Source: Phenylobacterium sp. Root1290 | Lineage (GTDB): Bacteria > Pseudomonadota > Alphaproteobacteria > Caulobacterales > Caulobacteraceae | Assembly: GCF_001425305.1 (NCBI RefSeq) | Contig: NZ_LMEE01000001.1 | Span: 1,502,183-1,566,182 of the forward strand | DNA: 64,000 nt | Reading direction: 5' to 3' | In this document: positions 39,032 through 48,800 of the stretch, piece by piece | Position numbering within the stretch: position 1 is the first letter of the stretch | How the letters are laid out: each line of letters starts with the position of its first letter | Translations under genes and position numbers: made by a program | Notes under the pieces: generated by a model | The model's database searches: none | What the model saw: the letters and a program-made list of their open reading frames with translations, nothing else | What the model was told of the DNA's origin: nothing

Positions 39032-39480
39032 AGCTGCGCGGCGCCTGGTCCCATGAGGCCGACGCCTTGGCGCAGGTCCACGCCGCCGCCTTCGACCACG
39101 CCTGGTCGGCGCCCGAGATCGCGCAGCTGCTGGACGGTCCCGGCGGCTTCGCCCTGCTGGTCGAGACCGATCAGCCGCTCGCCTTCATCCTCTGCCGCGC
39201 CATCGCCGGCGAGGCGGAGATTCTCACCCTGGCGGTGACGCCCGCCGCCCGCCGCCGCGGCCTGGCCCGCGCGCTGGTCGATGCGGCGGCCGGCGCGGCC
39301 CGCATGGCCGGGGCCGAGGCGCTGTTCCTGGAAGTCGCGCACGACAACGTCCCGGCGCTCGGACTCTATGAGGCGACAGGCTTTTCGCGGGCCGGACTGC
39401 GGCGCGGCTACTATGATCGCGGGGCCGCCGGCGCCGCTGATGCGGTTGTTATGCGTCTCGACCTTGGCCGCGCGGCCTAG
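39028..39480 (+). CDS. rimI: Ribosomal protein S18-alanine N-acetyltransferase RimI
   Basis: GNAT that acetylates the N-terminal alanine of S18. The 150-aa protein has the CoA-binding motif LTLAVTPAARRRGLARALVDAA (R-R-x-G-x-A type) and LFLEVAHDNVPALGLYEATGFSRAGLRRGYY, a RimI-like ending. The name is supported mainly by position after tsaB, with a 4-base overlap; a generic GNAT cannot be excluded. fur follows 42 bases later. Confidence 0.86.
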   Translation: MKLRGAWSHEADALAQVHAAAFDHAWSAPEIAQLLDGPGGFALLVETDQPLAFILCRAIAGEAEILTLAVTPAARRRGLARALVDAAAGAARMAGAEALFLEVAHDNVPALGLYEATGFSRAGLRRGYYDRGAAGAADAVVMRLDLGRAA

Positions 39481-39522
39481 TCGCCCTATCCTTGCGGCGA
39501 GTTGATTTCCGAGGAGACTGTC

Positions 39523-39930
39523 GTGGATCGCATCGAAAGCCTCTGCGTCGAGAAGGGCATGCGCATGACCGAGCAGCGTCGCGTGATCGCGCGCGTGCTG
39601 TCGGCCGCCCATGACCACCCTGATGTGGAAGAGCTGTACCGCCGCTCCCACGAGGTCGATCCCCATATCTCGATCGCCACCGTCTACCGCACGGTGCGGC
39701 TGTTCGAGGAAGCCGGCATCATCGCCCGCCACGACTTCCGCGACGGCCGCTCGCGCTACGAGGAGGCCACCGAGGTCCACCACGACCACCTGATCGACAT
39801 GAAGTCGGGCAAGGTCGTCGAGTTCGTGGACGAGGAGATCGAAGCCCTGCAGGAGGCGATCGCCCGCAAGCTTGGCTACAAGCTCGTCGATCACCGGCTG
39901 GAACTCTACGGCGTTCCGCTGGAGGACTAG
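39523..39930 (+). CDS. fur: Ferric uptake regulator Fur
   Basis: Metal-dependent repressor of iron uptake genes. I choose GTG 39523 (135 aa, [20 protein letters not shown]), because GAGGAG at 39511-39516 sits 6 bases before it; an upstream TTG 39502 gives a longer, less likely form. The winged helix is [54 protein letters not shown]. The metal-binding stretch is [18 protein letters not shown]. The usual C-terminal Cys-x-x-Cys zinc pair is absent, as in other alphaproteobacterial Fur. Confidence 0.9.
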   Translation: MDRIESLCVEKGMRMTEQRRVIARVLSAAHDHPDVEELYRRSHEVDPHISIATVYRTVRLFEEAGIIARHDFRDGRSRYEEATEVHHDHLIDMKSGKVVEFVDEEIEALQEAIARKLGYKLVDHRLELYGVPLED

Positions 39931-40000
39931 GGGGCTTGGCGCTCCGCGCCCGCCGGTCCGAAAACTTGCGTGGGCGCGCTCGCAACCCCATAACGCCGGG

Positions 40001-41341
40001 ATGACCGCTTCCGCGCCTCCCAAGCGCCTCTACATCAAGACCTACGGCTGTCAGATGAATGTCTATGACAGCGAGCGCATGGCCGACGTCCTTGCGCCGC
40101 TGGGCTATGGCATGACCTCGACGCCCGAGGACGCCGATCTGGTCGTCCTCAACACCTGCCACATCCGCGAGAAGGCGACCGAGAAGGTCTATTCCGAGCT
40201 TGGCCAGATCAAGCTGATGAAGCAGGCCCGCGCACAGGCCGGGGCCAAGATGACCATCGCCGTGGCCGGCTGCGTCGCCCAGGCCGAGGGCGAGCAGATC
40301 ATGCTGCGCCAGCCGGCCGTCGATCTGGTGGTCGGGCCGCAGGCCTATCACCAGCTGCCCGAGCTGATCGCCCGCGCCCACCGGGCCCGCGGCGAGCGGC
40401 TCGCCGCCGACTTCGCCGCCGACGAGAAGTTCGACGCCCTGCCGGTCGAGCGCAATCCGGAGGGGGTGACCGCCTTCCTCACCGTCCAGGAAGGCTGCGA
40501 CAAGTTCTGCACCTTCTGCGTCGTGCCCTACACGCGCGGCGGCGAGTGGTCGCGCCCGGTCGACGCCGTCCTGGCGGAGGCTCGCGACCTGGCCGCCAAG
40601 GGCGTGCGCGAGGTCACCCTGCTGGGCCAGAACGTCAACGCCTATGCGGGTGAAGGCGGCCTCTCCGGCTTGGCGCGCCAGCTGGCGAAGATCGAGGGCC
40701 TGGACCGCATCCGCTACACCACCAGCCACCCGGCTGACATGGACGAGGCGCTGATCGCCGCCCATGCCGAACTGCCGCAGCTGATGCCCTACCTGCACCT
40801 GCCGGTGCAGGCCGGCTCCGACAAGATCCTCAAGGCGATGAACCGCGCCCACACGGCCGAGAGCTACCTGCGCCTGGTCGAGAAGATCCGCGCCGCGCGT
40901 CCCGACATCGCCATGTCCGGCGACTTCATCGTCGGCTTCCCGGGCGAACGCGACGCCGACTTCGAGGCGACCCTGCAGCTGGTGCGCGAGGTGGGCTACG
41001 CCGCGTCGTTCACCTTCAAGTACTCGCGCCGCCCCGGCACCCCGGCCGCCGCCCTGCCGGGCCAGGTGGCCGAAGAGGTCAAGGAAGAGCGCCTCGCCCG
41101 CCTCAACGCCCTGATCGACGAGCAACAGCGCGCCTTCAACGCCGCCCAGGTCGGCAAGGTGCTGCCGGTGCTGTTCGAAAAGCCCGGCCGCCACCCCGGC
41201 CAGCTCTCGGGCCGCAGCCCCTATCTTCAGGCCGTGCACGTCGACGGCCCCGAGCGGCTGATCGGCCAGATCGTCCCGGTGCGCATCGACGTGGCCCACA
41301 AGATGAGCCTCGGCGGCGTGCTGGAAATGGAGACCGCGTGA
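40001..41341 (+). CDS. miaB: tRNA-2-methylthio-N6-dimethylallyladenosine synthase MiaB
   Basis: Radical-SAM methylthiotransferase acting on i6A37 in tRNA. The 446-aa protein begins at ATG 40001. It has three N-terminal Cys of the auxiliary cluster ([21 protein letters not shown] and IAVAGCVAQ), the radical-SAM Cys-x3-Cys-x2-Cys in [27 protein letters not shown], and a C-terminal TRAM domain. The stop overlaps phoH by 4 bases, the start of a coupled run through lnt. Confidence 0.96.
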   Translation: MTASAPPKRLYIKTYGCQMNVYDSERMADVLAPLGYGMTSTPEDADLVVLNTCHIREKATEKVYSELGQIKLMKQARAQAGAKMTIAVAGCVAQAEGEQIMLRQPAVDLVVGPQAYHQLPELIARAHRARGERLAADFAADEKFDALPVERNPEGVTAFLTVQEGCDKFCTFCVVPYTRGGEWSRPVDAVLAEARDLAAKGVREVTLLGQNVNAYAGEGGLSGLARQLAKIEGLDRIRYTTSHPADMDEALIAAHAELPQLMPYLHLPVQAGSDKILKAMNRAHTAESYLRLVEKIRAARPDIAMSGDFIVGFPGERDADFEATLQLVREVGYAASFTFKYSRRPGTPAAALPGQVAEEVKEERLARLNALIDEQQRAFNAAQVGKVLPVLFEKPGRHPGQLSGRSPYLQAVHVDGPERLIGQIVPVRIDVAHKMSLGGVLEMETA

Positions 41342-42288
41342 GCCGCCCTGAGTACATCCCGCTTTCCGACGCCGCGGCCCGCGCGGTGGCCGGCGCCGCC
41401 AGCCGCCACGCCGCCCTGATCGAGGACGCGTTCAACGTCCTGATCGAGACCCCCGGCGGCGGCGTTTCCATCAGCGGCGACGCCAAGTCCCGCGCCGGCG
41501 CCAAGCTTGTGGTCGCCGCCCTGGCCGCGCAGGCCGATTCCGGCGGCGAGATCACCGAGGCCGACGTCCGGGTCGCGATCGGCAATGCGCGCGCCGGGAC
41601 CGGCAAGTCGCCCGCCGGGCTGCCGTCCGGCCGCCGCGGCCAGGTGGCGCCGCGCACCCCTGGCCAGGCGCGCTATCTCGACGCCCTCAACAAGTGCGAG
41701 CTGGTGTTTGGGCTCGGTCCCGCCGGCACCGGCAAGACCTTCCTCGCCGTCGCGCATGGCGCGGGCCTGCTGCTGCGCGGCGAGGTCGACCGCTTGATCG
41801 TCAGCCGCCCGGCGGTCGAGGCCGGCGAGCGCCTCGGCTTCCTGCCCGGCGACCTGACCGAGAAGGTCGATCCCTACATGGCCCCGGTCTGGGAGGCGCT
41901 GACCGACATCCTCGGCGCCGAGCAGTTCCGCCGCCGCCGTGAGAAGGGCGAGATCGAGGTCGCCCCGATCGCCTTTCTGCGCGGCCGCACGCTCAGCCAC
42001 GCCTTCGTCATCGTCGACGAGGCGCAGAACACCACCCGCCTGCAGATGAAGATGGTCCTGACCCGGATCGGCGAGGGCTCGCGCATGGCCGTCACCGGCG
42101 ACCCGAGCCAGATCGACCTGGTCAACGCCGCCGATTCCGGTCTGGCCCACGCGGTCGGCCTGCTCGAGGGCGTCAAGGGCGTGGGCGTCAATCGCTTCGC
42201 GGTCGAGGACATCGTGCGCCACCCGATGGTCGAGCGTATCGTGCGCGCCTACGACGCGGACGCGGCCAAGAGCGGACGAGCGATTTGA
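41338..42288 (+). CDS. ybeZ: PhoH family ATPase (YbeZ)
   Basis: PhoH-type ATPase, likely an RNA helicase-like partner of the ribosome maturation factor YbeY. The 316-aa protein starts at GTG 41338, overlapping miaB by 4 bases. Walker A is [17 protein letters not shown] (about residue 130), Walker B is [10 protein letters not shown], with TGDPSQIDL following. YbeZ-YbeY-CorC-Lnt is the standard order in Proteobacteria. The stop overlaps ybeY by 4. Confidence 0.95.
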   Translation: MSRPEYIPLSDAAARAVAGAASRHAALIEDAFNVLIETPGGGVSISGDAKSRAGAKLVVAALAAQADSGGEITEADVRVAIGNARAGTGKSPAGLPSGRRGQVAPRTPGQARYLDALNKCELVFGLGPAGTGKTFLAVAHGAGLLLRGEVDRLIVSRPAVEAGERLGFLPGDLTEKVDPYMAPVWEALTDILGAEQFRRRREKGEIEVAPIAFLRGRTLSHAFVIVDEAQNTTRLQMKMVLTRIGEGSRMAVTGDPSQIDLVNAADSGLAHAVGLLEGVKGVGVNRFAVEDIVRHPMVERIVRAYDADAAKSGRAI

Positions 42289-42749
42289 TCGACATCGAGA
42301 TCGAGGACGAGGCCTGGGCCGTAGCGGCGCCGCAGGCCGAGGACCTGGTCGAGGCGGCCGTGGTCGCCACGCTCGGCCAGATCGACTTCGACGGCGGCGG
42401 CGTGACCGTGCTGCTGACCGATGACGAGAGCGTCCGCGACCTCAACGCCCGCTTCCGCGGCAAGGACTATGCGACCAATGTCCTGTCCTTCCCCGCGCCG
42501 CAGAATCCCGAGGGCCATCTGGGCGATATCGCCTTGGCTTTCGGCGTCTGCGCGCGCGAAGCAACCGAACAGGGCAAGCCGCTGGCTCACCACCTGCAGC
42601 ATCTGGTGGCGCATGGCGTTCTGCATCTTGTAGGATACGATCACGAGATCGACGCCGAGGCCGAACACATGGAAGGCCTGGAGCGCGTCATCCTGGCCGG
42701 GCTCGGGGTTCCTGACCCCTACGCGGCTGAGCAGGGAGACCATGACTAA
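42285..42749 (+). CDS. ybeY: Endoribonuclease YbeY (rRNA maturation factor)
   Basis: Metallo-endoribonuclease for 16S rRNA 3' end maturation and ribosome quality control. The 154-aa protein starts at TTG 42285, overlapping ybeZ. The zinc motif H-G-x-L-H-L-x-G-Y-D-H is present as HGVLHLVGYDH, and the upstream NVLSFPAPQ is conserved. It overlaps corC by 8 bases, so all three are coupled. Confidence 0.95.
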   Translation: MIDIEIEDEAWAVAAPQAEDLVEAAVVATLGQIDFDGGGVTVLLTDDESVRDLNARFRGKDYATNVLSFPAPQNPEGHLGDIALAFGVCAREATEQGKPLAHHLQHLVAHGVLHLVGYDHEIDAEAEHMEGLERVILAGLGVPDPYAAEQGDHD

Positions 42750-43611
42750 CTCTACGGACGATATATCCAGTCCGCCGGAACCTCCCAGTAGAAGCCGTGG
42801 GATTCGGGCGTTTTTTCGCAGACTTCGCGCCTCGGGCGGGCGTGAAACGCCAATCGCGTCAGGGCTGACGCCGGCGCCCAACGGCCTTGTCGAGCAGGCC
42901 GCTGCGTTCCAGACCATGCGGGTCTCCGATGTCATGACGCCCCGCGTCGACATCGTCGCGGTCGAGCTTTCCACTCCCTTCGCCGAGGTCGTCGAGCTGT
43001 TCGCCGAGTCCGAGCACAGCCGGATGCCGATCTATCGCGAGACGCTCGACGATCCGGTGGGCGTCATCCACGTGAAGGACATCTTCAAGCTGCTGGCCGG
43101 GCGCGGGCGCCGCCCCGGTCCCTCCGACCTGGTGCTGCAGAAGCTCCGGCGCGACGCGCTCTATGTCCCCGGCTCCATGCGGGCCGCGGACCTGCTGCTG
43201 CGGATGCAGGCCGAGCGCACCCACATGGCCATGGTCATCGACGAGTTCGGCGGCACCGACGGACTGGTGAGCATGGAGGATCTTGTCGAGGCGGTGGTCG
43301 GCGAGATCGACGACGAGCATGACGAGGCCGCCGTCGCGTCGATCACGCCGCGCGCCGGCGGGGTCTACGAAGTCGACGCCCGGGCCCCGCTGGAAAAGCT
43401 GGAGGCCGCCCTTGGCGAGCACCTGGCGCCCGGCGAGCTCGACGAAGAGATCGATACGGTCGGCGGACTGGTCTCGGCCCTGGCCGGTCGCGTGCCGCAG
43501 CGGGGCGAGGTGATCGCCCATCCCGCCGGCTTCGAGATCCAGGTGCTCGACTCCGACGCCCGGCGTGTGAAACGAGTACGGTTCGCACCGGTGTCCGTCC
43601 AAGAGGTCTGA
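42742..43611 (+). CDS. corC: CorC/HlyC family transporter-associated protein with CBS domains
   Basis: Cytoplasmic protein of the CorC (YbeX) group, linked to Mg/Co efflux or ribosome maturation. The 289-aa chain has two CBS repeats, [20 protein letters not shown] and [20 protein letters not shown], and a C-terminal CorC_HlyC domain with [21 protein letters not shown] and [21 protein letters not shown]. There is no transmembrane DUF21 domain, so it is the short form. It overlaps ybeY by 8 bases. Confidence 0.93.
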   Translation: MTNSTDDISSPPEPPSRSRGIRAFFRRLRASGGRETPIASGLTPAPNGLVEQAAAFQTMRVSDVMTPRVDIVAVELSTPFAEVVELFAESEHSRMPIYRETLDDPVGVIHVKDIFKLLAGRGRRPGPSDLVLQKLRRDALYVPGSMRAADLLLRMQAERTHMAMVIDEFGGTDGLVSMEDLVEAVVGEIDDEHDEAAVASITPRAGGVYEVDARAPLEKLEAALGEHLAPGELDEEIDTVGGLVSALAGRVPQRGEVIAHPAGFEIQVLDSDARRVKRVRFAPVSVQEV

Positions 43612-43612
43612 C

Positions 43613-45196
43613 CTGAAAACGCCGTCTCCCTGGCTTGCGCGATTGCTGGCGCTGGTCGCCGGCGTCGGGGCGGGTCTCGCACATCCGCCCTTCGGCCTGC
43701 TGCCGGCGCTGCTGGGCTACGCCCTGATGATGCGGATGGTCGAAACCCAGGGGCCGCGGCCGCTGCGGTCGGCCTTCTTCCGCGGCTGGCTGGCCGGGGT
43801 CGGCTACTTCGCCGTCGGCGTCTGGTGGATCACCGAGGCCTTCCTCGTCGACGCCGCCGCCCACGGCTGGATGGCCCCGTTCGCGCTGCTGTTCATGGCC
43901 GGCGGGCTGGCCCTGTTCTGGGGGCTGGCGGGACTGCTCTACCGACTGGCCGACGTGCGCGGGCCGGGCCGGGCCCTGGTCTTCGCCGCCGCCCTGGCCG
44001 CGCTGGAGTGGGTGCGGGCGCACATCTTCACCGGCTTCCCGTGGAACCTCCCCGGCGAGACCTGGCCGGCCGGCGGCGCGGTCTCGCAGTTCGCATCGGT
44101 GGTCGGACCCTATGGCCTGAGCTGGCTGACGCTCGCCCTGGCCGCCAGCTTCGCCCTGGTGCTGGATCCCGGCTCGCGGCGACGCCGGTTCGCCGCGCCG
44201 GCCCTCGCCGCCATCGTGCTGGCCGGGCTCTTTGCGTTCGGGGCGGCTCGCCTGGCCGGCGCGCCGCAGACCAGTCCCTCGGCTCCGCTGGTCCGCATCG
44301 TCCAGGCCGACATCGACCAGAAGGACAAGTGGAAGCCGGAGAACCTCGACTCCATCGTCGACGCCTATGTCACGCTCTCGCGCGGCAAGCCGGGCGACCC
44401 GGTCCCTGAGATCATCGTCTGGCCCGAGGGCGCCTTGCCCGCGGTGATCGACGACCTTCTGGCGCCGGGCAGCCCCTACGTCGCCCGCTTCGCTGCGGCG
44501 GTCGGGCCGGGCCAGACCCTGCTGCTGGGCGCCAACCGCGTGCAGGTCGGGCCGCAGGGCGACGCCGACTATTTCAACAGCCTGGTGGCCCTGCGCGGCG
44601 AGCCGAACGGCCTCAAGGTCACCGGCGTCTATGACAAGCACCGCCTGGTGCCGTTCGGCGAATTCCTGCCGTTCGGCGAGCTGGCCACCAGCCTCGGCAT
44701 TCGCAGCCTGGTGCATATGCCCGAGGACTTCACCGCCGGCCCGGCGCCGCGGCCGCTGTCGCCTGAGGGCCTGCCGCCGCTGCAGCCGCTGATCTGCTAC
44801 GAGGCCCTGTTCCCGCGCTTCGCCGAGAACGCCGCCAAGCGCGCCGGCGTTCGGCCGCAGTGGCTGCTCAACGTCTCCAACGACGCCTGGTTCGGCGCGA
44901 CCAGCGGCCCGTGGCAGCACCTCAACATCGCCAGCTATCGCGCGATCGAGAGCGGGCTGCCGATCATCCGGGCCACGCCGACCGGCGTTTCGGCGGTGAT
45001 CGACGCCCAGGGCCGGATCGTGCCGGGCGCCGAACTCGGCCTGGGAAAGTCAGGCGTGATCGACGCTCGGTTGCCGCCTCCGCGGGCGCGAACAATCTAC
45101 GGTTTCATCAGCGAGACAGGCTTCGCCATGATGTTGCTCGTTTCGCTGGTCATGGTCGGAATTCGACAGTTAGATCGGCGTATTGAGCGGAATTGA
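43613..45196 (+). CDS. lnt: Apolipoprotein N-acyltransferase Lnt
   Basis: Inner-membrane enzyme that adds the third acyl chain to lipoproteins, needed for LolA-dependent sorting. I propose the rare start CTG 43613 (527 aa, read MKTPSPWLARLLALVAGVG), because GAGG lies just upstream; the first common codon, TTG 43643, would cut into the first membrane helix. About six N-terminal hydrophobic segments precede the nitrilase domain with the triad Glu in WPEGALPA, Lys in YDKHRLVPFGEFLP and Cys in ICYEALFP. The AHPPFG segment is typical. It is coupled to corC by near-abutting ends. Confidence 0.92.
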   Translation: MKTPSPWLARLLALVAGVGAGLAHPPFGLLPALLGYALMMRMVETQGPRPLRSAFFRGWLAGVGYFAVGVWWITEAFLVDAAAHGWMAPFALLFMAGGLALFWGLAGLLYRLADVRGPGRALVFAAALAALEWVRAHIFTGFPWNLPGETWPAGGAVSQFASVVGPYGLSWLTLALAASFALVLDPGSRRRRFAAPALAAIVLAGLFAFGAARLAGAPQTSPSAPLVRIVQADIDQKDKWKPENLDSIVDAYVTLSRGKPGDPVPEIIVWPEGALPAVIDDLLAPGSPYVARFAAAVGPGQTLLLGANRVQVGPQGDADYFNSLVALRGEPNGLKVTGVYDKHRLVPFGEFLPFGELATSLGIRSLVHMPEDFTAGPAPRPLSPEGLPPLQPLICYEALFPRFAENAAKRAGVRPQWLLNVSNDAWFGATSGPWQHLNIASYRAIESGLPIIRATPTGVSAVIDAQGRIVPGAELGLGKSGVIDARLPPPRARTIYGFISETGFAMMLLVSLVMVGIRQLDRRIERN

Positions 45197-45248
45197 CGGT
45201 TTGGTCAGGTTTTTGACGCGTCAGTCGAGGCTCGTTTAGGGTGAGCCA

Positions 45249-45674
45249 ATGTCCAAGGACCTCGACAGCGTACCGAACCCCATCGACATTCATGTCGGCC
45301 TGCGCATCCGCCTCCGTCGCAAGGAACTCGGCGTCAGCCAGGAGCGGCTGGCCGAAGCGATCGGGCTGACGTTCCAGCAGGTCCAGAAGTACGAGCGCGC
45401 GGCCAACCGCGTTTCGGCCTCGAAGCTCTACGAGATGGCGCGCGCGCTCGAGACCTCGACCGCCTACTTCTTCGAGGGCCTCGCCGACACCGCCACCATC
45501 GGCGCCGACGGCTCGCCCGGCGGCCAGGCCCACCTCCAGGCCTTCCTGCTGACGCCCGAGGGCGTCGAACTGGCCAGCGCCTTCCCGCGGATCACCCCGC
45601 CGCGCGTGCGCCGCCGGATCCTCGACCTCGTCCGCGCCATGGTCGAGGAAGACCCTTCGATCCTCGACGACTGA
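45249..45674 (+). CDS. XRE family helix-turn-helix regulator
   Basis: The 141-aa protein with a Cro/CI-type HTH in [51 protein letters not shown]-terminal tail of about 60 aa ([32 protein letters not shown]) is common in the alphaproteobacterial HTH group related to MucR-neighbour regulators. It follows lnt by 52 bases on the same strand. The regulon is unknown. It is 5.1 kb from metK, with the autotransporter in between. Confidence 0.87.
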   Translation: MSKDLDSVPNPIDIHVGLRIRLRRKELGVSQERLAEAIGLTFQQVQKYERAANRVSASKLYEMARALETSTAYFFEGLADTATIGADGSPGGQAHLQAFLLTPEGVELASAFPRITPPRVRRRILDLVRAMVEEDPSILDD

Positions 45675-45893
45675 CCGGCGCCGGCCGGTGTTTCGTGACC
45701 GTCCCGTCGCAAGATCGGGGCGGCTCCCGAGCTCTGAATTGCAATACTACCTAAAATAGACAACTTTGCCGACGCCTTACTCTGCGTTAGTGCGGCGTTC
45801 ATCCTTCCCCTACGACATTCCCGCCGCGCCGCGCTCCCGGTGGAGGCGTGCGTAGGCCCGCCGCCCCCCAGGCCGGCCGCAGTGGGTGCAGTC

Positions 45894-48800
45894 ATGTTGC
45901 GTTCTTACATTTCCCCCTCCCGTCGCCGGCGCACGGACGGGCTTTGGGCCACGGTCTCAATCCTGGCGCTCGGCGCCGTCGCCCTTTCCCCCCAGGCGGC
46001 CCAGGCCGCAAGCTTCACCGCTGGTACCGAGCAGCAGTTCCGCGACGCCTTGGCCAACGCCGCCGCCAGTCCGGACGCCCAGTCGACGATCACGCTGACC
46101 GCGGGCTTCGCGGTGGCCGCGCCGATCACGCTTCCGAACAAGAACATCACCGTTGATCCCGCCGGCTTCGCGATCACTGGCCTGACCGTCAACGGGACTG
46201 CAGGCGCCTTTGTGATCAACGGCAGCGGCGTCGTTCCGCTGGTTGGATCCAATACGGCGGCCAACTTCGCGGCGAACGGCGGCGAGGTGCGGCTGGAAGG
46301 CGGGGCCAAGCTCACGGCCAGCGGCACGACCTACGTGGCTATGGGAGGCACGCTGATCGTCGACGGCGCCGGCAGCGTGCTGACGGCCAATTCGCTGGAA
46401 GCGGCCAACGGCGGCGCGGCTACGATCCGCATCCGCAATGGCGGGGTCGTCCATGCGCTGACCACCGCCGCAATCGGTCTGGCCCCCAACAACGTGCTCG
46501 ACCTGACGGTCAGCGGCTCCGGATCGAAGCTGATCTTCGACCAGAGCGCTTCCCTCGGCACAGTGAACGCATCGTCTAACGCGTCCTGGACGATCTCAGA
46601 CCAAGGTTCGGCCACGGTCGCTGGGGGCCTCCTTGTCGGTTCGCAAGTCACCGCCCAGCCGACAGCGCCGCGGCTGACGGTGACAGGCGCAGGTTCCACG
46701 CTCAGCCTGGGCTCCCTGACTTTCTACCGCGGCGAGGTGAGCGTGCTGGATGGCGGCGCCTTCACCACCGGCGCGCTCAACGTCGGCCCGCGGCTCAACA
46801 ACGGCACGGCGACGCTGCTGGTTTCGGATGCCGGGTCGCGCCTCACCGCCACCGGCGCTGTGACGCTCGGAAACAGCCCCGGTCAGGGCATCGTCACCTT
46901 GGCCAATGGCGGCGTGCTGGAGGCGCGCGGCGCCGTCACGGCGGGCACGGCGACGGCGGTCGGCGTGCTCAACATCGGTGGGAGTGAAGGCGGCGCGGCG
47001 GCGGCGGCCGGCATGCTCGAAACGGCGACCGTGACCCTCGGCGCGGCCGGCCGGCTCAACTTCAACCACACTGGGACCGACTACGAGTTCGCGCCGACGA
47101 TCACCGGGGCCGGGGCGATCAAGGTCGCGGCCGGTACGACGCGGCTGACGGCGGACAGCTCGGGCTTCACCGGAACCACGGCCCTGGCCGGCGGCAGGCT
47201 TGATGTCGACGGCAAGCTGGGGGGAGGCCTCACCGTTGCGGCCGGGACCACCCCGGGCGGTTCGGGGACCATCGGCGGCGATGTGACGGTCAATGGCGGC
47301 GCGATCGCGCCGGGCAACAGCCCCGGCGTCCTCACCATCGCTGGCGACCTGCTCCTTGATCCGGCTTCGACCCTGGAGATCGAGTTCGGGGAGTCCAACG
47401 TCGTCGGCGGTCCGATGAACGACCTGATCAAGGTAGGTGGCGACCTGCGCCTGGACGGCACGGTCAATGTCACGGTGACCGCCGGCGGGGTGTTCGACGC
47501 CGGCCTCTACCGGATCGCCTCCTACGGCGGAGCGCTGGACAACCAGGGCCTGGCCATCGGCACGACGCCGCCCGGCTCGACGGTCTCGCTCCAGACCGTG
47601 ATCCCGGGCCAGGTGAACCTCGTCAACACCGGCGGCATGCCCGTCAACTTCTGGGACGGCGACGCTGGCGGCAGCGCCAACAACAACCGCGTCGACGGCG
47701 GCGCCGGGACCTGGACGGGCGCCAGCCTCAACTGGACAACGGGAACCGGCGCGGTGAACACCGCTTACACGGCCGCCGACTTCCTGATCTTCGCAGGGGC
47801 CTCGGGCGCGGTGAACGTCGGGACGGTCACGATCGGCGGCGGCATGCAGTTCGCCGTGGACGGCTATCGTCTCAGCGGCGGGACGATCACGTTGTCGGGA
47901 GCCGGCCGGACCTTCCGGGTCGGCGACGGCACGGCCGACGGCAAGACCTTTGTGGCGACCATCGACACGCCGATCATCGGCGGCAGCGGCGGGCTCACCA
48001 AGACGGACCTCGGGACGCTGATCCTGAACGGCGCCAATACCTACGGCTTCATCACCAACGTCAATGCGGGGACCCTGCTGATCAACGGCTCGGTGGCGGG
48101 CGGCGCCTCGGCGTTGATCGTCGGCGCCAATGGGACCATCGGTGGAACGGGCACGTCCAGGGGCGGCGTCATCAGCGGGATCCTCGCGCCGGGCGGCCTG
48201 AACACGCCGGGGACGATGACCTTCAACGGACCGATCACCCTCAACGCCGGCGCAACTCTGCGTTACCGTCTGGGCCAGGCCGACACGGCTGGGGGGGCGC
48301 TCAACGACCTGGCGGTGGTGAACGGCGCCCTGACCCTGAACGGCACGCTGAACGTCACCCAGAGCGCCGGCGGAAACTTCCTGCAGGGCGTCTATCGCCT
48401 GATCAACTACACCGGGGCGTTGACCGACAACGTTCTGGACGTTGGAACCCTTCCGGCCGGCTTCACGGGCGTGATCCAGACGTCCATCGCCAACCAGGTG
48501 AACCTGATCGCCTCGGGTGCGCCGCCGGCAGGCGGCGGTGGAGGCGGCGATCCGGAACCGCCGCCGACCTTCAACTTCTGGGACGGGAACGGCGGGGCGG
48601 ACGGTGCGATCGGCGGCGGCGACGGAGCTTGGCGCGCCAATTCGGCCAACTGGACCACCGCCGGCGGCGCGGCCAACGGGGCTTTCACCCCCGCGGCCTT
48701 CGCCATCTTCGCCGGCCAAGCCGGTACGGTCAGCGTCGACGGCTCGGACGGCGCGATTTCCGTCACCGGCATGCAGTTCGCCTCCGACGGCTATCGCCTG

